NCBI GenBank assembly: GCA_046349915.1
Contig: JAXMBL010000003.1
Location: 434,001 to 498,000 of the forward strand
Direction of reading: 5' to 3'
Source of the DNA: CAIXSC01 sp046349915
GTDB taxonomy: Bacteria > Planctomycetota > Planctomycetia > Pirellulales > Pirellulaceae
DNA: 64,000 nt
Shown here: positions 41,981 through 51,990 of the stretch, in pieces
How positions within the stretch are numbered: the stretch's first letter is position 1
Layout: every line of letters begins with the position of its first letter
Translations under genes and position numbers: made by a program
Notes under the pieces: model-generated
What the model was told of the DNA's origin: nothing
Databases searched by the model: none
Seen by the model: only the letters and a program-made list of their open reading frames with translations

Positions 41981-42138
41981 AGACGTACAGACGGGGGATA
42001 AAACGCTGGGTTTCCTGCGGGGAGCGCTTTGCTCGCTCCGATGAGTGCATTAGTATGTTTCGATGCGTTCCGCGGCAGGGGGGATGATCCTGGAGCGGCA
42101 AGGGCCTCTTTGTGCGTGTGGAGTCGAAGGGAGGACGG

Positions 42139-44385
42139 ATGCAAAACCCAAGGCGGTGGGCGGTCCTTAAGCGATCGTTGCAGGCAAGCACGTTGAGATT
42201 CTGGTGCGCGCTGGGGGTGCTGCTGTCGAGCGGCGTCCTCTCGAGCGGCGTGTCGTCGACTCGCTCGCTAGACGCGGCCGAGTCGTCTCCCGAGACAACT
42301 CGACGCTTTAACTTCGAGACCGATATTGTTCCCATCCTGTCGAAGTTTGGTTGCAATACGTCGGGATGCCATGGCAAAGCCGAAGGCCAAAACGGGTTCA
42401 AACTCAGCGTCTTTGGTTCCGACCCGGAATTCGACTATCGCGCGATAGCCATGGAGGGACGAGGGCGGCGAGTTTTTCCGGCCGCGGCCGAGTACAGCCT
42501 GCTATTGCGGAAGATGAGTGGTCAGACGCCTCACGGCGGCGGTGTGCGGATTGAACCCGATCGCCCCGAATACGCGTTGCTCCGCGATTGGATTCGCGCC
42601 GGTCTGCCGCTGGGATCGCCCGATGATCCCCAGGTCGTGCGCATCCAGATTGCGCCGCGCGAGCAGGTGGTCGCGGGCGGAGCGATTGTGCCTTTGCGAG
42701 TGACTGCGACCTGGAGCGACGGCCGCAGCACCGACGTCACATCGTTGGCGACTTTTCAATCGAACAACGAATCACTCGTTCGTGTCGATGGGGCAGGCGT
42801 GGTGACGGCCGGGAAGCTGCCCGGATCGGCCGCGGTGATGGCGAGTTACCTGGGGCATGTCGACATGTTCCAAGTGATGGTGCCGCGGGCCGAAGAATTG
42901 AAGGAACGGGCTTCGCTGCCGCAGCATAACTTCATTGATCGGCTGGTCGACGAGCGACTCGCGAAGCTCCGCATTCTTCCTGCCCCGCCGACTGATGACG
43001 CTCGATTCCTGCGCCGAGTTTATCTGGACGTCATTGGTCGCCTGCCAACGGTGGACGAAGCTCGCAGGTTTCTCGATAGCTCCTTGCCGAACCGTCGCGA
43101 GCAACTGATCGACGAACTGTTGGAGCGGCCTGAATTCAGCGATTACTGGGCCCTGTATTGGGCCGATCTCTTGCGAGTGGATCGCGAAACTCTGGGCCAC
43201 AAAGGGGCCTACGAGATGTACCGCTGGATTCGCGACAGCATGGCCAGCGGGAAGCCGCTCGACCAGTTCGCTCGCGAGGTGATCATCGCCGAAGGGCCGC
43301 TGTCCGAGTCGCCCGCGGGGCATCTCTACCGAGTGGTCAATCAGCCGGGGGAAGCTGCTTCAGCCATTTCCCAGGTGTTTCTGGGCATTCGCATCGCCTG
43401 CGCCCAGTGTCACCACCATCCGTATGATCGATGGAGTCAGAACGACTACTTCGGCATGACGGCGTTCTTTGCTCAATTGCAACGCAAGAGTTCGCCGCGA
43501 GGAGATTATCTGGTCGCGGAGGGAGATCCGGCCACGAACCACCCGCGCACGGGCAAGCGAGTGGCCGCTCACCCACTGGGTGTCGCCGAGCCCGCTCATG
43601 ATCCGACGGGGGACCGTCGAGTCGTCTTGGCGGAATGGTTGACAAACGCCGACAATCCCTGGTTCGCTCGCAATTTGGCCAATCGAATCTGGGCTCGTAT
43701 GTTGGGCCGAGGCATCGTCGAGCCGGTGGATGACTTCCGCGAGACCAACCCGCCAAGCAATCCCGCATTACTCGACGCCCTGGCAGCCGATCTACGGAAG
43801 AATCAGTTTGATCTGCGCTCGTTGGTGCGGACCATCGCGCGTTCGCGAGTCTACCAACAGTCGACCGCGACGAATGGCACGAATGTCGACGACGAACAGA
43901 ACTACTCGCGCTCCATGCTCAAGCGACTCGATGCTGAAGTTCTGCTGGATGCCGTCAGCCAGACGACTGGGGTGCCCGAAAAGTTCGAGGGAGCGACGGC
44001 TGGCTTGCGGGCCGTGCAATTGTGGGACAGTCGAGTGGACCATTATTTCTTGGCGCTTTTTGGACGTCCCGTGCGGAAGACCGTGTGTACCTGCGAAAGG
44101 AACGATGCGCCCAGCGTGGCGCAAGTTCTGCATTTACTGAACTCGGACCGCGTCCATTTGAAGCTCACGCACGACGGTGGGACGGTCGCGCGGCTCGTAC
44201 GCGCCTCGCTCGACGACCATCGGCTCGTGGAAGAGCTGTATCTGACCTTCTACAGTCGGCGCCCGACGCCGAATGAACTTGAAAAGGCTTTGAACTATCT
44301 CCACGAGGCGCCCGACCGTCGACAAGCGGCGGAAGATCTCGCCTGGACTCTGCTGAACACACTCGAATTTGCGTTTAACCACTAG
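42139..44385 (+). CDS. DUF1549/DUF1553 protein with cytochrome-like and Big2 domains
   Basis: About 748 residues from ATG 42139, selected because GGGAGGAC is 6-13 bases upstream; an earlier GTG at 42112 is possible. A hydrophobic leader is followed by IVPILSKFGCNTSGCHGKAEG, the planctomycete cytochrome-like (PSCyt) haem motif here in C-x4-CH form. A Big2-like Ig domain (about 170-245) follows, then DUF1549 (DDARFLRRVYLDVIGRLP, FSDYWALYWADLLRV, IACAQCHHHPYDRWSQ with a CXXCH), then DUF1553 (FARNLANRIWARMLGRGIVEPVDDFRETNPPSNPALLD). Exported. Function of these families is unknown; they are always coupled to DUF1501 genes as here. Confidence 0.9.
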   Translation: MQNPRRWAVLKRSLQASTLRFWCALGVLLSSGVLSSGVSSTRSLDAAESSPETTRRFNFETDIVPILSKFGCNTSGCHGKAEGQNGFKLSVFGSDPEFDYRAIAMEGRGRRVFPAAAEYSLLLRKMSGQTPHGGGVRIEPDRPEYALLRDWIRAGLPLGSPDDPQVVRIQIAPREQVVAGGAIVPLRVTATWSDGRSTDVTSLATFQSNNESLVRVDGAGVVTAGKLPGSAAVMASYLGHVDMFQVMVPRAEELKERASLPQHNFIDRLVDERLAKLRILPAPPTDDARFLRRVYLDVIGRLPTVDEARRFLDSSLPNRREQLIDELLERPEFSDYWALYWADLLRVDRETLGHKGAYEMYRWIRDSMASGKPLDQFAREVIIAEGPLSESPAGHLYRVVNQPGEAASAISQVFLGIRIACAQCHHHPYDRWSQNDYFGMTAFFAQLQRKSSPRGDYLVAEGDPATNHPRTGKRVAAHPLGVAEPAHDPTGDRRVVLAEWLTNADNPWFARNLANRIWARMLGRGIVEPVDDFRETNPPSNPALLDALAADLRKNQFDLRSLVRTIARSRVYQQSTATNGTNVDDEQNYSRSMLKRLDAEVLLDAVSQTTGVPEKFEGATAGLRAVQLWDSRVDHYFLALFGRPVRKTVCTCERNDAPSVAQVLHLLNSDRVHLKLTHDGGTVARLVRASLDDHRLVEELYLTFYSRRPTPNELEKALNYLHEAPDRRQAAEDLAWTLLNTLEFAFNH

Positions 44386-44396
44386 GAGCCTGACCG

Positions 44397-45752
44397 ATGC
44401 GAGGCGGAAGAATCTATTGTGACGGGATCGCACGACGCGACTTGTTGCGAGTGGGAGCGGTAGGGTTATTTGGTTGGGGACTCTCCACGCAGGGCTTGTT
44501 GGCGGCTGAACAAGCGGGCGGGGCGAGTGTAGATGGGGTGAGGCAGGCGGCGAGCGATACCGGCAAGTCGGTGATTCTTGTTTTCTTGAAGGGTGGTTTG
44601 AGCACGATCGACACCTTCGATCTCAAGCCCAAGGCGCCCGCCGAGATTCGCGGCGAATTCCAGGGGATTGCGACGAACGTTCCCGGCATTGAAGTGTGCG
44701 AGCATTTGCCGCGAGTGGCTCTACAGCACGACAAATTCTCGCTCGTGCGTTCGTTCGGTCATCGCAATTCGGATCATGGTCCCGCCGACCATTACATGCT
44801 GACGGGCTATCATCCGATCGCGGGATTCAACCCAGGGTTGAGTCCCAACAATCAGCGACCCGCTCATGGTTCGGTCATCGCCAAACTACTGGGGCCGCGC
44901 GGTTCCGTTCCTCCCTACGTTAGCTTGCCGCAGTTGCACGCGAGTTCGGGCCCCGCTTATCTCGGCCCTACTTGCGCGCCTTTGGGTATCACCGCCGATC
45001 CGAACTCGCCCGACTTTTCCGTGCCCGATATCGTGCCGCCGCTCGCCCTGGAAGCTCGCCGCATCGATGCTCGCCGACGACTGCTCGCGGAGGTCGATCA
45101 ACTTCAGCGAGCCGAGGAACTGACGGCGAATAAGTCGGCGAAAGCGGTCAGCGTGTTTCGACAGAAAGCCTTTGATCTGATGACGTCGCCCGTCGCGAAG
45201 AGGGCTTTCGATATTCACTCGGAACCCGACAAGCTGCGAGACGAGTATGGGCGAACGACGCTTGGCCAATCGTGCCTCATGGCGCGACGCTTGGTTGAAG
45301 CAGGAGTGCGCTGCGTGACGATCGACCACAGCAATTGGGACACGCACGACAATAACTTCGTCGTGTTGAAGAACGAGTTGCTCCCGGCACTCGATCTCGC
45401 GATGGCCGCGCTGTTCCGCGATTTGCATGATCGCGGGCTGTTGGAGAAGACGTTGGTGATCGTCACGGGCGAGTTTGGTCGAACGCCGCGTATCAACAAG
45501 AACGCTGGCCGCGACCATTGGGGACCGTCATTCACGGTGATGCTCGGCGGCGGCGGTGTGCGTGGCGGACTCGTGGTGGGCGCCAGCGACGATCGCGCGG
45601 AGAAGCCGGCGGGCAATCCGCACGGCCCGGAAAATCTCGCGGCGACCATGCATCACCTGCTGGGGATCGATCCGAACCACGAGTTCTACACGCCAGAAGG
45701 TCGACCCGTGAAAGTGGTCAATGATGGGCGAGTGATGCGGGAGTTGTTGTAA
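44397..45752 (+). CDS. DUF1501 protein (sulfatase-like fold), Tat-type leader
   Basis: 451 residues, 11 bp after the DUF1549 gene. The N-terminus IARRDLLRVGAVGLFGWGL is a twin-arginine-like signal. Body: SVILVFLKGGLSTIDTFDLKPKAP, RSFGHRNSDHGPADHYMLTGYHP, GVRCVTIDHSNWDTHDNNF, LLEKTLVIVTGEFGRTPRINKNAGRDHWGPSFTVMLGGGG. The Asp/His positions correspond to the metal site of alkaline phosphatase-like enzymes, so a hydrolase is plausible but unproven. Translation is coupled to the next gene by a TAATG overlap. Confidence 0.93.
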   Translation: MRGGRIYCDGIARRDLLRVGAVGLFGWGLSTQGLLAAEQAGGASVDGVRQAASDTGKSVILVFLKGGLSTIDTFDLKPKAPAEIRGEFQGIATNVPGIEVCEHLPRVALQHDKFSLVRSFGHRNSDHGPADHYMLTGYHPIAGFNPGLSPNNQRPAHGSVIAKLLGPRGSVPPYVSLPQLHASSGPAYLGPTCAPLGITADPNSPDFSVPDIVPPLALEARRIDARRRLLAEVDQLQRAEELTANKSAKAVSVFRQKAFDLMTSPVAKRAFDIHSEPDKLRDEYGRTTLGQSCLMARRLVEAGVRCVTIDHSNWDTHDNNFVVLKNELLPALDLAMAALFRDLHDRGLLEKTLVIVTGEFGRTPRINKNAGRDHWGPSFTVMLGGGGVRGGLVVGASDDRAEKPAGNPHGPENLAATMHHLLGIDPNHEFYTPEGRPVKVVNDGRVMRELL

Positions 45753-48208
45753 TGTCGCGGCTGAACACCATGCTCCCCCCACAACGACGTCACTCGATTT
45801 GGCGACCGATCGCGGCGAGCACCGTTTTCACCTTGGTGATCTCGGGGATCGCTTGGGCGGAACCGCCTTCGACCTCCTATATGTTTCCCGCGGGCGGGCA
45901 ACGCGGCACGAAAGTGCAGGCGAGGGTCGGCGGACATTATCTGCACGATCGGGCCAATTTCGAGATGCTCGGGCCAGGCGTGCGAGCTCCCGCCGTGATC
46001 GAGCGGATGGAGACCGTTTGGTTCGAGGGACCGATTGTGCGGTTGCCCGCCAGCCAGCGGCAAGAAGATTACCCGCAAGACTATCGCGCCGAGATCGAGA
46101 TCGCCGCGGACTCGCCATTGGGGACGCGTTATTGGCGAGCAGCGAACTCGCAAGGCGCCACGCCCGCTCGACGATTCGTCGTGGGAGATCTGCCTGAAGT
46201 AATCGAACAGGAAGTAGAAGGCGATCCCGTCCCGGTGGCTGTCGCGATGCCCGTGACGATCAATGGACGCATCTTCCCTCGCGAGGACGTAGATGTTTGG
46301 ACCATACGTCCAGCCGCGGGGCGAGCGGTCACGTGCGCGGTGGCCGCGATATCACTGGGCTCGCCTCTCGAAGCGAGATTGGAAGTCCGTGATCCGCGAG
46401 GCAATCGCGTGGCGGAATCGACCGGCGAGCGGGGCGGTGATCCCACGTTGACGTTCATGCCTACGGAGAAGGGGGAGTACGAAGTACGCATTCACGATGT
46501 GCGCGGCGAAGGGCTGCAGCCCTTCGTCTATCGTCTGACGTTGACCGACGGGCCTTGGGTGAATCGCGTTTTTCCTCTTGGCGCTCGCCGTGGAGTGGAA
46601 GCGACCTGGAGCGTCCAAGGAGTTAATCTGAATGCTCAGTCGGCAGGCGGGGCCTCGTCGATGCCAACTCCGCCATCGGCGGCGGCGGCAGTGCCGACCG
46701 AGACGAAAGTCGCGAAAGTCGAAGCTTGGGAAGGCGAGGCGTTCGGCACGATCCACTGGCAGGTTGAGTCGGGGCGAACGAATTCTTGGGTCGTCGCGAT
46801 CGACGATTTGGACGAAAAGCTGGAACAAGAACCCAACGACGAGACGGCTCAAGCAAATTCCTTCACGGCGCCCGCCATCCTGAATGGTCGCGTGGAAAAA
46901 GCGGGTGACAAGGATCGTTGGACTTGTGCGTGGAAGAAGGGGGAGGAGTGGCTGATTGAGTCGCAATCGTTGCGACTCGGATCTGCTCTCGATCCAACGC
47001 TCGTGGTGTACAACTCCGAGGGACGCGAGATAGCCAAGAGCGCCGATGGACAGGGCTTGGACCCTGTCGTGCGAGTGAAGGCGCCGGAAGACGGCGAATA
47101 CACCATCGTGGTTGCGGATCGCTTTCGCACTCGAGGTGGTTCGGAGCATGCGTATCGTCTGCGAGTGGCGCTGGCGACGCCTTCGGTAAGACTCGAAGTA
47201 CTGGCCGACACGCTCAATGTGGATCGAGGCGCCACCGGCAAGCTCGCGGTCCAAGTAATCCGTGAAGGAGGATTCAAGGAACCGGTCACGTTGGCGATCG
47301 AAGGCTTGCCCACGGGAGTGGAGGCGGCGGAGGTAGTCGTCGCGCCGAATCAGAATCGAGGTGAAATCGTGGTGAAGTCCGCCGCGGACGCCCGGATCGG
47401 CGCTGCGCGAATTCGAGTGATTGGGAAGACTAACTTGGACGACAAGCCGGTGACGCGCGTTGCGGCCTTGCAGCGAAAGCCGAGCGATTCGCCGTGGGAT
47501 CACGTGCTTGACCAATTGCTGCTGGCGGTGGCGATGCCCACGCCATTCAAGTTCCAAGGGTCGTACGAAATGACCTATATCCCCTGCGGCGCCGTGTCGC
47601 GCAAGCGATTCACCATTGAACGCAATGGTTATGCTGGGCCCTTGGAAGTTCGGCTGGCTGATAAGCAGAACCGCCATCTCCAAGGAGTAACGGGTTCCGT
47701 GGTGACGGTGCCCGCCGGGGCGAGTGAATTTGTCTTCCCGATTACCTTGCCGCCGTGGATGGAGTTGGGGCGAACGAGTCGCGTTGTGTTGATGGCCACT
47801 GGCGAAGTGGAGGATGGTCAGGGAAGCCGCCATAAAGTGACATTCACCAGCGGCGATCAGAATAACCAGATGGTCAATTTGGTTTCGCCCTCGCCGTTGA
47901 GAATTGCCTTGGATCGAGCAACGACGAGCGTCACGCCCGGCTCGACGACGAAGCTGAAAGTGCAAGTGCGACGCGACCGCTCGTTGCAATCGCCCGTCCG
48001 TTTGGAGTTGGTGGCGCCCGCTCAGCTGCGCGATGTCACGGCGAAGGGGACGGAGATTTCGGCCGATCAGGAGCAAGGTGAATTGGAGTTGGTGTTTGGC
48101 GCGACGCCAGGGCCGTTTACGATGCCGCTCGTGATTCGGGCGACAGCTCGCCGCGGGGATGATCCCCTGGTCGCGGAAGCAACGCTCGAATTAGTAGCGG
48201 CTCAGTGA
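45752..48208 (+). CDS. Secreted pre-peptidase C-terminal (PPC) domain protein
   Basis: 818 residues; its ATG overlaps the stop of the DUF1501 gene. A basic start and hydrophobic segment (ASTVFTLVISGIAWA) make a signal peptide. Several PPC-type beta-sandwich stretches follow: VNGRIF-like INGRIFPREDVDVWTIRPAAG, TLTFMPTEKGEYEVRIHDV, and again EQEPNDETAQANSFTAPAILNGRVEKAGDKDRWTCAW with YTIVVADRF. There are no peptidase motifs. It is the third gene of the DUF1549-DUF1501-PPC operon, a recurring planctomycete set that may act on surface polysaccharide or protein. Role unproven. Confidence 0.85.
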   Translation: MSRLNTMLPPQRRHSIWRPIAASTVFTLVISGIAWAEPPSTSYMFPAGGQRGTKVQARVGGHYLHDRANFEMLGPGVRAPAVIERMETVWFEGPIVRLPASQRQEDYPQDYRAEIEIAADSPLGTRYWRAANSQGATPARRFVVGDLPEVIEQEVEGDPVPVAVAMPVTINGRIFPREDVDVWTIRPAAGRAVTCAVAAISLGSPLEARLEVRDPRGNRVAESTGERGGDPTLTFMPTEKGEYEVRIHDVRGEGLQPFVYRLTLTDGPWVNRVFPLGARRGVEATWSVQGVNLNAQSAGGASSMPTPPSAAAAVPTETKVAKVEAWEGEAFGTIHWQVESGRTNSWVVAIDDLDEKLEQEPNDETAQANSFTAPAILNGRVEKAGDKDRWTCAWKKGEEWLIESQSLRLGSALDPTLVVYNSEGREIAKSADGQGLDPVVRVKAPEDGEYTIVVADRFRTRGGSEHAYRLRVALATPSVRLEVLADTLNVDRGATGKLAVQVIREGGFKEPVTLAIEGLPTGVEAAEVVVAPNQNRGEIVVKSAADARIGAARIRVIGKTNLDDKPVTRVAALQRKPSDSPWDHVLDQLLLAVAMPTPFKFQGSYEMTYIPCGAVSRKRFTIERNGYAGPLEVRLADKQNRHLQGVTGSVVTVPAGASEFVFPITLPPWMELGRTSRVVLMATGEVEDGQGSRHKVTFTSGDQNNQMVNLVSPSPLRIALDRATTSVTPGSTTKLKVQVRRDRSLQSPVRLELVAPAQLRDVTAKGTEISADQEQGELELVFGATPGPFTMPLVIRATARRGDDPLVAEATLELVAAQ

Positions 48209-48223
48209 CGACGAGTCGTTAGC

Positions 48224-50344
48224 TTGGGAATCTTCCCCGTGGGGATCGAGGTCGAGGCGGAGGCCGCTCGACGAAGCGGTGGACGCGGCATGGCAGCGCG
48301 AAAATCATCTGGCGGCTCTCGGTCTCGGACGCCGCGTCGCACCGATCCGCTGGCGGCGCTCGACGACTCGCCGCGTTTCACCGGCGGACGGAATTCCCAC
48401 ATCACCGATTTCGTGAGTGGGACGCGCACGACTCGTCGGAAAAAGTCTTTGGTCGTCGAGCCACTCGCGATCGATGTCGCCGCGGGCAAGAATGATCCCA
48501 TCTATAGCGACCATCCCTACCATACCAAAGTGCCTTATCGGGCCATCGTCCCCTATGTCCTGCATTACACGCAACCGGGCGATGTGGTGCTCGACGGTTT
48601 CTGCGGCAGCGGAATGACTGGCGTCGCCGCACAAGTTTGCGGCGACGATGACACCCTGAAATCACTCGGACTTCGCCCGCTTCCCACCGGGGAGCTTGTT
48701 GATGGCGGAGGAGTTTCGGTGGGGATCAAAGGCGCGCGGCGAGCGGTGCTCGCCGACCTTTCGCCGCTCGCCGGATTGCTTGCCTATCACCATAACTCGC
48801 CCGTGGACCCCGAGAAACTCGAGGATGTGTTGAACGGTGTTGTGGCGGAGGTCGAGCGAGATTTTGGTTGGACGCAAACCACGCTACATGCCCCGACCGA
48901 TTCTCAATTGAAGCTTGCCCGGTCGACGCTCGAAGCATTGCCAGCCGACCCACGGCGAGCGTCTCAACTCCCTTGGGCGCAAATTCAATTCGTGGTTTGG
49001 TCCGATGTTTTTCGTTGTCCCCAATGCGAGCGGGAATTGGTTTTTTTCGATGTGGCGGTCGAGCAGGGGACGGATCGAGTGCGTGACCGCCTCGAGTGCC
49101 CTCACTGCCATGCTCGATTCGGCAAACGCGAGTTGCAACGGGTGGTGGATTCGCGGTGGGACGCTTGTTTGGGGCAACTTCGAGAACAAACTCGACAGCG
49201 GCCAGTGCGTATCAACTACGAGTGGCAAGGCAAGCGATATGAGAAAACGCCTGACGCATTCGATCTTGGATTATGGGAGTGGCTTGATCGTGAACGGCCG
49301 CCTTTCGCCATTCCCACGGATCGAATGCCCGCGGGACGCGAGTCGCGGCGTAACGATGTACTCGGATTGACTCACGTTCATCACTACTATCCGCCCGCGA
49401 ACCTGTGGTTGTTCGGCGCGCTCGCCACCGCCGTTCGCCGCCTTCCGACGCGTCTGCGTCAAGCGGCGTTACTTGTGCATTCTGCGGCGAATCTTTACGC
49501 TTCGCGGCTGCGGAGATTTCGCGCGGGGAAGAAGGGGGGAGGCCCGTTGTCGGGCACCTTGTATGTTTCTTCGCTGAACACCCCCGCCAGCGCTCTCCGG
49601 ACCTTCGAACGCAATGCCGCCGTGTTCGTCGAGTCGGCCAAGGTCTTGAATCGACTGCCCGGAGCGGCCTGCGTTTCGGTGCAGAGTAGTACACTGCCGA
49701 TCGCGCCGCGTAATTCCATCGACTACGTCTTTGTCGATCCACCGTTCGGCGGCAATCTGATGTACTCGGAACTCAACTTCCTCTGGGAAGCGTGGCTTGG
49801 CGTCCATACCGATGCGACCGAAGAAGCGGTAGAAAATCTTCCTCTCGGAAAATCACTTGACCACTATCAGCGGCTGTTGACTGAGTGTTTTCAGCAGTTT
49901 CATGTTGCTTTGCGACCTGGACGCTGGATGACGGTGGTGTTTCATCACTCGGACCGTCGAGTTTGGCGGGCCGTGCAGACGGCGATTCGTGACGCGGGTT
50001 TCGCGGTACGCGATGTGCAAACGCTCGACAAGCGACAAGATAGCTTTAAGCAAATTAACAACGCGGGGAGCGTGAAGCACGATCTGGTGATCTCGGCGAT
50101 CAAGCTGAGCAAAAGACCAGGCGCTGGCGGCGAATTGCCGCAAGAAGAGGTCGAGCGAATCTGGGAATTTGTCGAGCATCGCTTGCGGTCGCTGACCGAT
50201 GACGACGAGACTTCCCAGCGCGAACGTTCGGACTGTCTGCTCTACAGTCGAGTGGTCGCCGACTGCGTGCGACGAGGCGTGGAGATGCCCCTCTCCGCCA
50301 ACGACTTTTACGTCCAACTGCGAACTCGCTTTCCAACTCGGTAA
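48224..50344 (+). CDS. Orphan DNA methylase with zinc ribbon (COG1743-like)
   Basis: 706 residues from TTG 48224, or about 684 from ATG 48290 (MAARKSSGG); neither start has a clear RBS. The basic N-terminus is followed by the SAM site VVLDGFCGSGMTG (122-133) and an FxGxG variant. A zinc ribbon lies in the middle (CPQC ... CPHC, about 268-300). The catalytic motif is VDPPFGG (DPPF 505-508), typical of N6-adenine or N4-cytosine methylases. Related Zn-ribbon methylases are usually followed by DUF499 or helicase/nuclease genes; here the neighbours are unrelated, so it is orphan. Target site unknown. Confidence 0.85.
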   Translation: MGIFPVGIEVEAEAARRSGGRGMAARKSSGGSRSRTPRRTDPLAALDDSPRFTGGRNSHITDFVSGTRTTRRKKSLVVEPLAIDVAAGKNDPIYSDHPYHTKVPYRAIVPYVLHYTQPGDVVLDGFCGSGMTGVAAQVCGDDDTLKSLGLRPLPTGELVDGGGVSVGIKGARRAVLADLSPLAGLLAYHHNSPVDPEKLEDVLNGVVAEVERDFGWTQTTLHAPTDSQLKLARSTLEALPADPRRASQLPWAQIQFVVWSDVFRCPQCERELVFFDVAVEQGTDRVRDRLECPHCHARFGKRELQRVVDSRWDACLGQLREQTRQRPVRINYEWQGKRYEKTPDAFDLGLWEWLDRERPPFAIPTDRMPAGRESRRNDVLGLTHVHHYYPPANLWLFGALATAVRRLPTRLRQAALLVHSAANLYASRLRRFRAGKKGGGPLSGTLYVSSLNTPASALRTFERNAAVFVESAKVLNRLPGAACVSVQSSTLPIAPRNSIDYVFVDPPFGGNLMYSELNFLWEAWLGVHTDATEEAVENLPLGKSLDHYQRLLTECFQQFHVALRPGRWMTVVFHHSDRRVWRAVQTAIRDAGFAVRDVQTLDKRQDSFKQINNAGSVKHDLVISAIKLSKRPGAGGELPQEEVERIWEFVEHRLRSLTDDDETSQRERSDCLLYSRVVADCVRRGVEMPLSANDFYVQLRTRFPTR

Positions 50345-50389
50345 GCGAGTTGGCTTGGTTCGCGGGCATGAAGCGGAGAGCGTGGGCGA

Positions 50390-51220
50390 CTATTTGCGAG
50401 TCACAGGCGCAGCGGCCAAGCTGCCTTGCAGTCCGCTCGTCTCAAGAGGGGCGGGCGGCGACTTCTTGGCGACCGGCAACTTGATGGTGAACGCAGTGCC
50501 TCGCCCCACGGTGCTCTCCACGCGGATGCGTCCCCGATGCGCTTCAATGATCGAGCGGCAGGAGGCAAGACCGAGGCCGGTTCCGCCTCGTCCACTCTCG
50601 TCGGGCCCCGTTTTCGTCGTGAAATAGGGATCGAAGATGCGTTGGAGATGTTCCTGCGAGATGCCGCAACCGGTGTCGCGCACGACCATATCGACCATGT
50701 CGGTCGCGGCGTCGTGTTCGAGCTTGATCAGCAAAGTGCCGCCGCCCGCCATCGCCTGTCGAGCGTTGATGAGGAGATTGAGCAGAACTTGCTGGATCTG
50801 ATTGCCGACCGCCCAAACCTCGGGAACTTTACCGAACTGCAACTCCACCTTGATGCGATACTTCGACATCTCGCGTTCCAGCAGCACGAGCGATTCGTTG
50901 ATGATTCGAGCCAAATCGGTCGACTCGAAGGAGGTCGAGCGATTGCGGGCCATGCCCAGGACCGAGTTGGTGATCTTCGCGGCTCGTTGGCCCGCGGCCA
51001 GGATTTTTTCGAAGGCTTTATCCCGAGTTGGCTCGTCCTTGTGTCGCATGCCCAGCTGAGCGTAGTTGATGATGGTCATCAACACGTTGTTGAATTCATG
51101 CGTCGTGGTGCTGACCAATTCTCCGAGCGCAGTCTGTTTTTGGGCTTGTGCCAACTGCTGCTTGAGTAGGGCGATCTGTTGCTCGAGACTGGGAGTTTGA
51201 GGTTGTTGATCCGAAGTCAT
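50390..51220 (-). CDS. Soluble sensor histidine kinase, NtrB-like
   Basis: 276 residues from ATG 51220; a longer frame to 51322 has no coding character. There is no membrane helix. The N-terminus is a short coiled coil (LEQQIALLKQQLAQAQKQTA) running straight into the HisKA motif LVSTTTHEFNNVLMTIINYAQLG with His41. ATPase motifs: NLLINARQAMAGGG, VRDTGCGISQEHLQRIFDPYFTTK, GTGLGLASCRSIIEAH. This is the NtrB/PAS-less type, which needs an outside protein or coiled-coil to be regulated. No response regulator is adjacent. Confidence 0.92.
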   Translation of the reverse strand: MTSDQQPQTPSLEQQIALLKQQLAQAQKQTALGELVSTTTHEFNNVLMTIINYAQLGMRHKDEPTRDKAFEKILAAGQRAAKITNSVLGMARNRSTSFESTDLARIINESLVLLEREMSKYRIKVELQFGKVPEVWAVGNQIQQVLLNLLINARQAMAGGGTLLIKLEHDAATDMVDMVVRDTGCGISQEHLQRIFDPYFTTKTGPDESGRGGTGLGLASCRSIIEAHRGRIRVESTVGRGTAFTIKLPVAKKSPPAPLETSGLQGSLAAAPVTRK

Positions 51221-51569
51221 GCGACTGCTTTTCCTAACCGAGGGCGGGGGATCGTTGCTGGCGGCAAGCGAGCGGAAGTTGAGTAGCTGCGTGGGGAGTT
51301 TTGGTTGGGTCGCGCCCGCCATCTCTCGCGAGTCCCGCCAATTGACTCCCTTGCCCGACTTCGCCCGACTCGCCGTCTTGCGTTGGTTCGCCGTCTTAAC
51401 TTGTTGTGATGACTGAGGTTGTCGTCAGACAACATCGACGAATCGAACTGGGCAACTGAAACGCGTCCCGATACAATCCGCTCGAATCCGCATTTCCCCG
51501 GGGGCCTTGTTAGGAAGTGCCGCGCGCGGGCTGAGTCGATAAGATGGGTGAATTGCAGGGGAGCCGTTG

Positions 51570-51833
51570 ATGCACACTTTGGAAACGCTCGAACTTGCCC
51601 TGCACTTCGCGACTCGCCATGGTTATCGCGTGCGGCAGGAGTGGTTAGACGGGAGTGTTGGGGGCGGCTGTGTCATCCGTGGTCAGAAGTGGTTGTTTCT
51701 GGACCCTTCCTTGAATGCGACCGAGCAATTAGGGCTGGTGCTCGAAGCCCTGGGAAACGACTCGGAACTAGCCGACGTCGAAATGCCGCGGATTTTGCGG
51801 CGACTGTTGGCGTCACGGCAAGGGACGGCTTGA
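51570..51833 (+). CDS. Small protein of unknown function
   Basis: 87 residues, mixed alpha/beta with even use of charged residues (LELALHFATRHGYRVRQEWLDGSVGGGCVIRGQKWLFLDPSLNATEQLGLVLEAL). No signal peptide. Normal codon bias and a sensible length suggest a true gene; I recognise no family. It is alone between a kinase gene and the repeat region. Confidence 0.65.
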   Translation: MHTLETLELALHFATRHGYRVRQEWLDGSVGGGCVIRGQKWLFLDPSLNATEQLGLVLEALGNDSELADVEMPRILRRLLASRQGTA

Positions 51834-51990
51834 GAGGTCTCGCTGTCCGCTGACAAACGCGTTGTCACCAAAGGAACCCTTTGGCAACGGACTTCTAGTT
51901 CGTCGCAGTCGACACACGCGTGGCCCCGCTGGACCTCGAATTGGCGACCGTAACTGATGCCTAGCGGGGCGGCGGCTAGTTCACTGAGCG

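Noticed and set aside
46352..48076. Open frame of 574 codons on the minus strand opposite the PPC protein
   Set aside because: Very rich in His, Arg and Gln with no domain; mirrors the codon bias of the real gene, which is translationally coupled to the DUF1501 gene.
48224..51220. Whether the methylase and the adjacent histidine kinase form a defence locus
   Set aside because: They are on opposite strands and convergent, the kinase is of ordinary NtrB type, and no nuclease or helicase is nearby.
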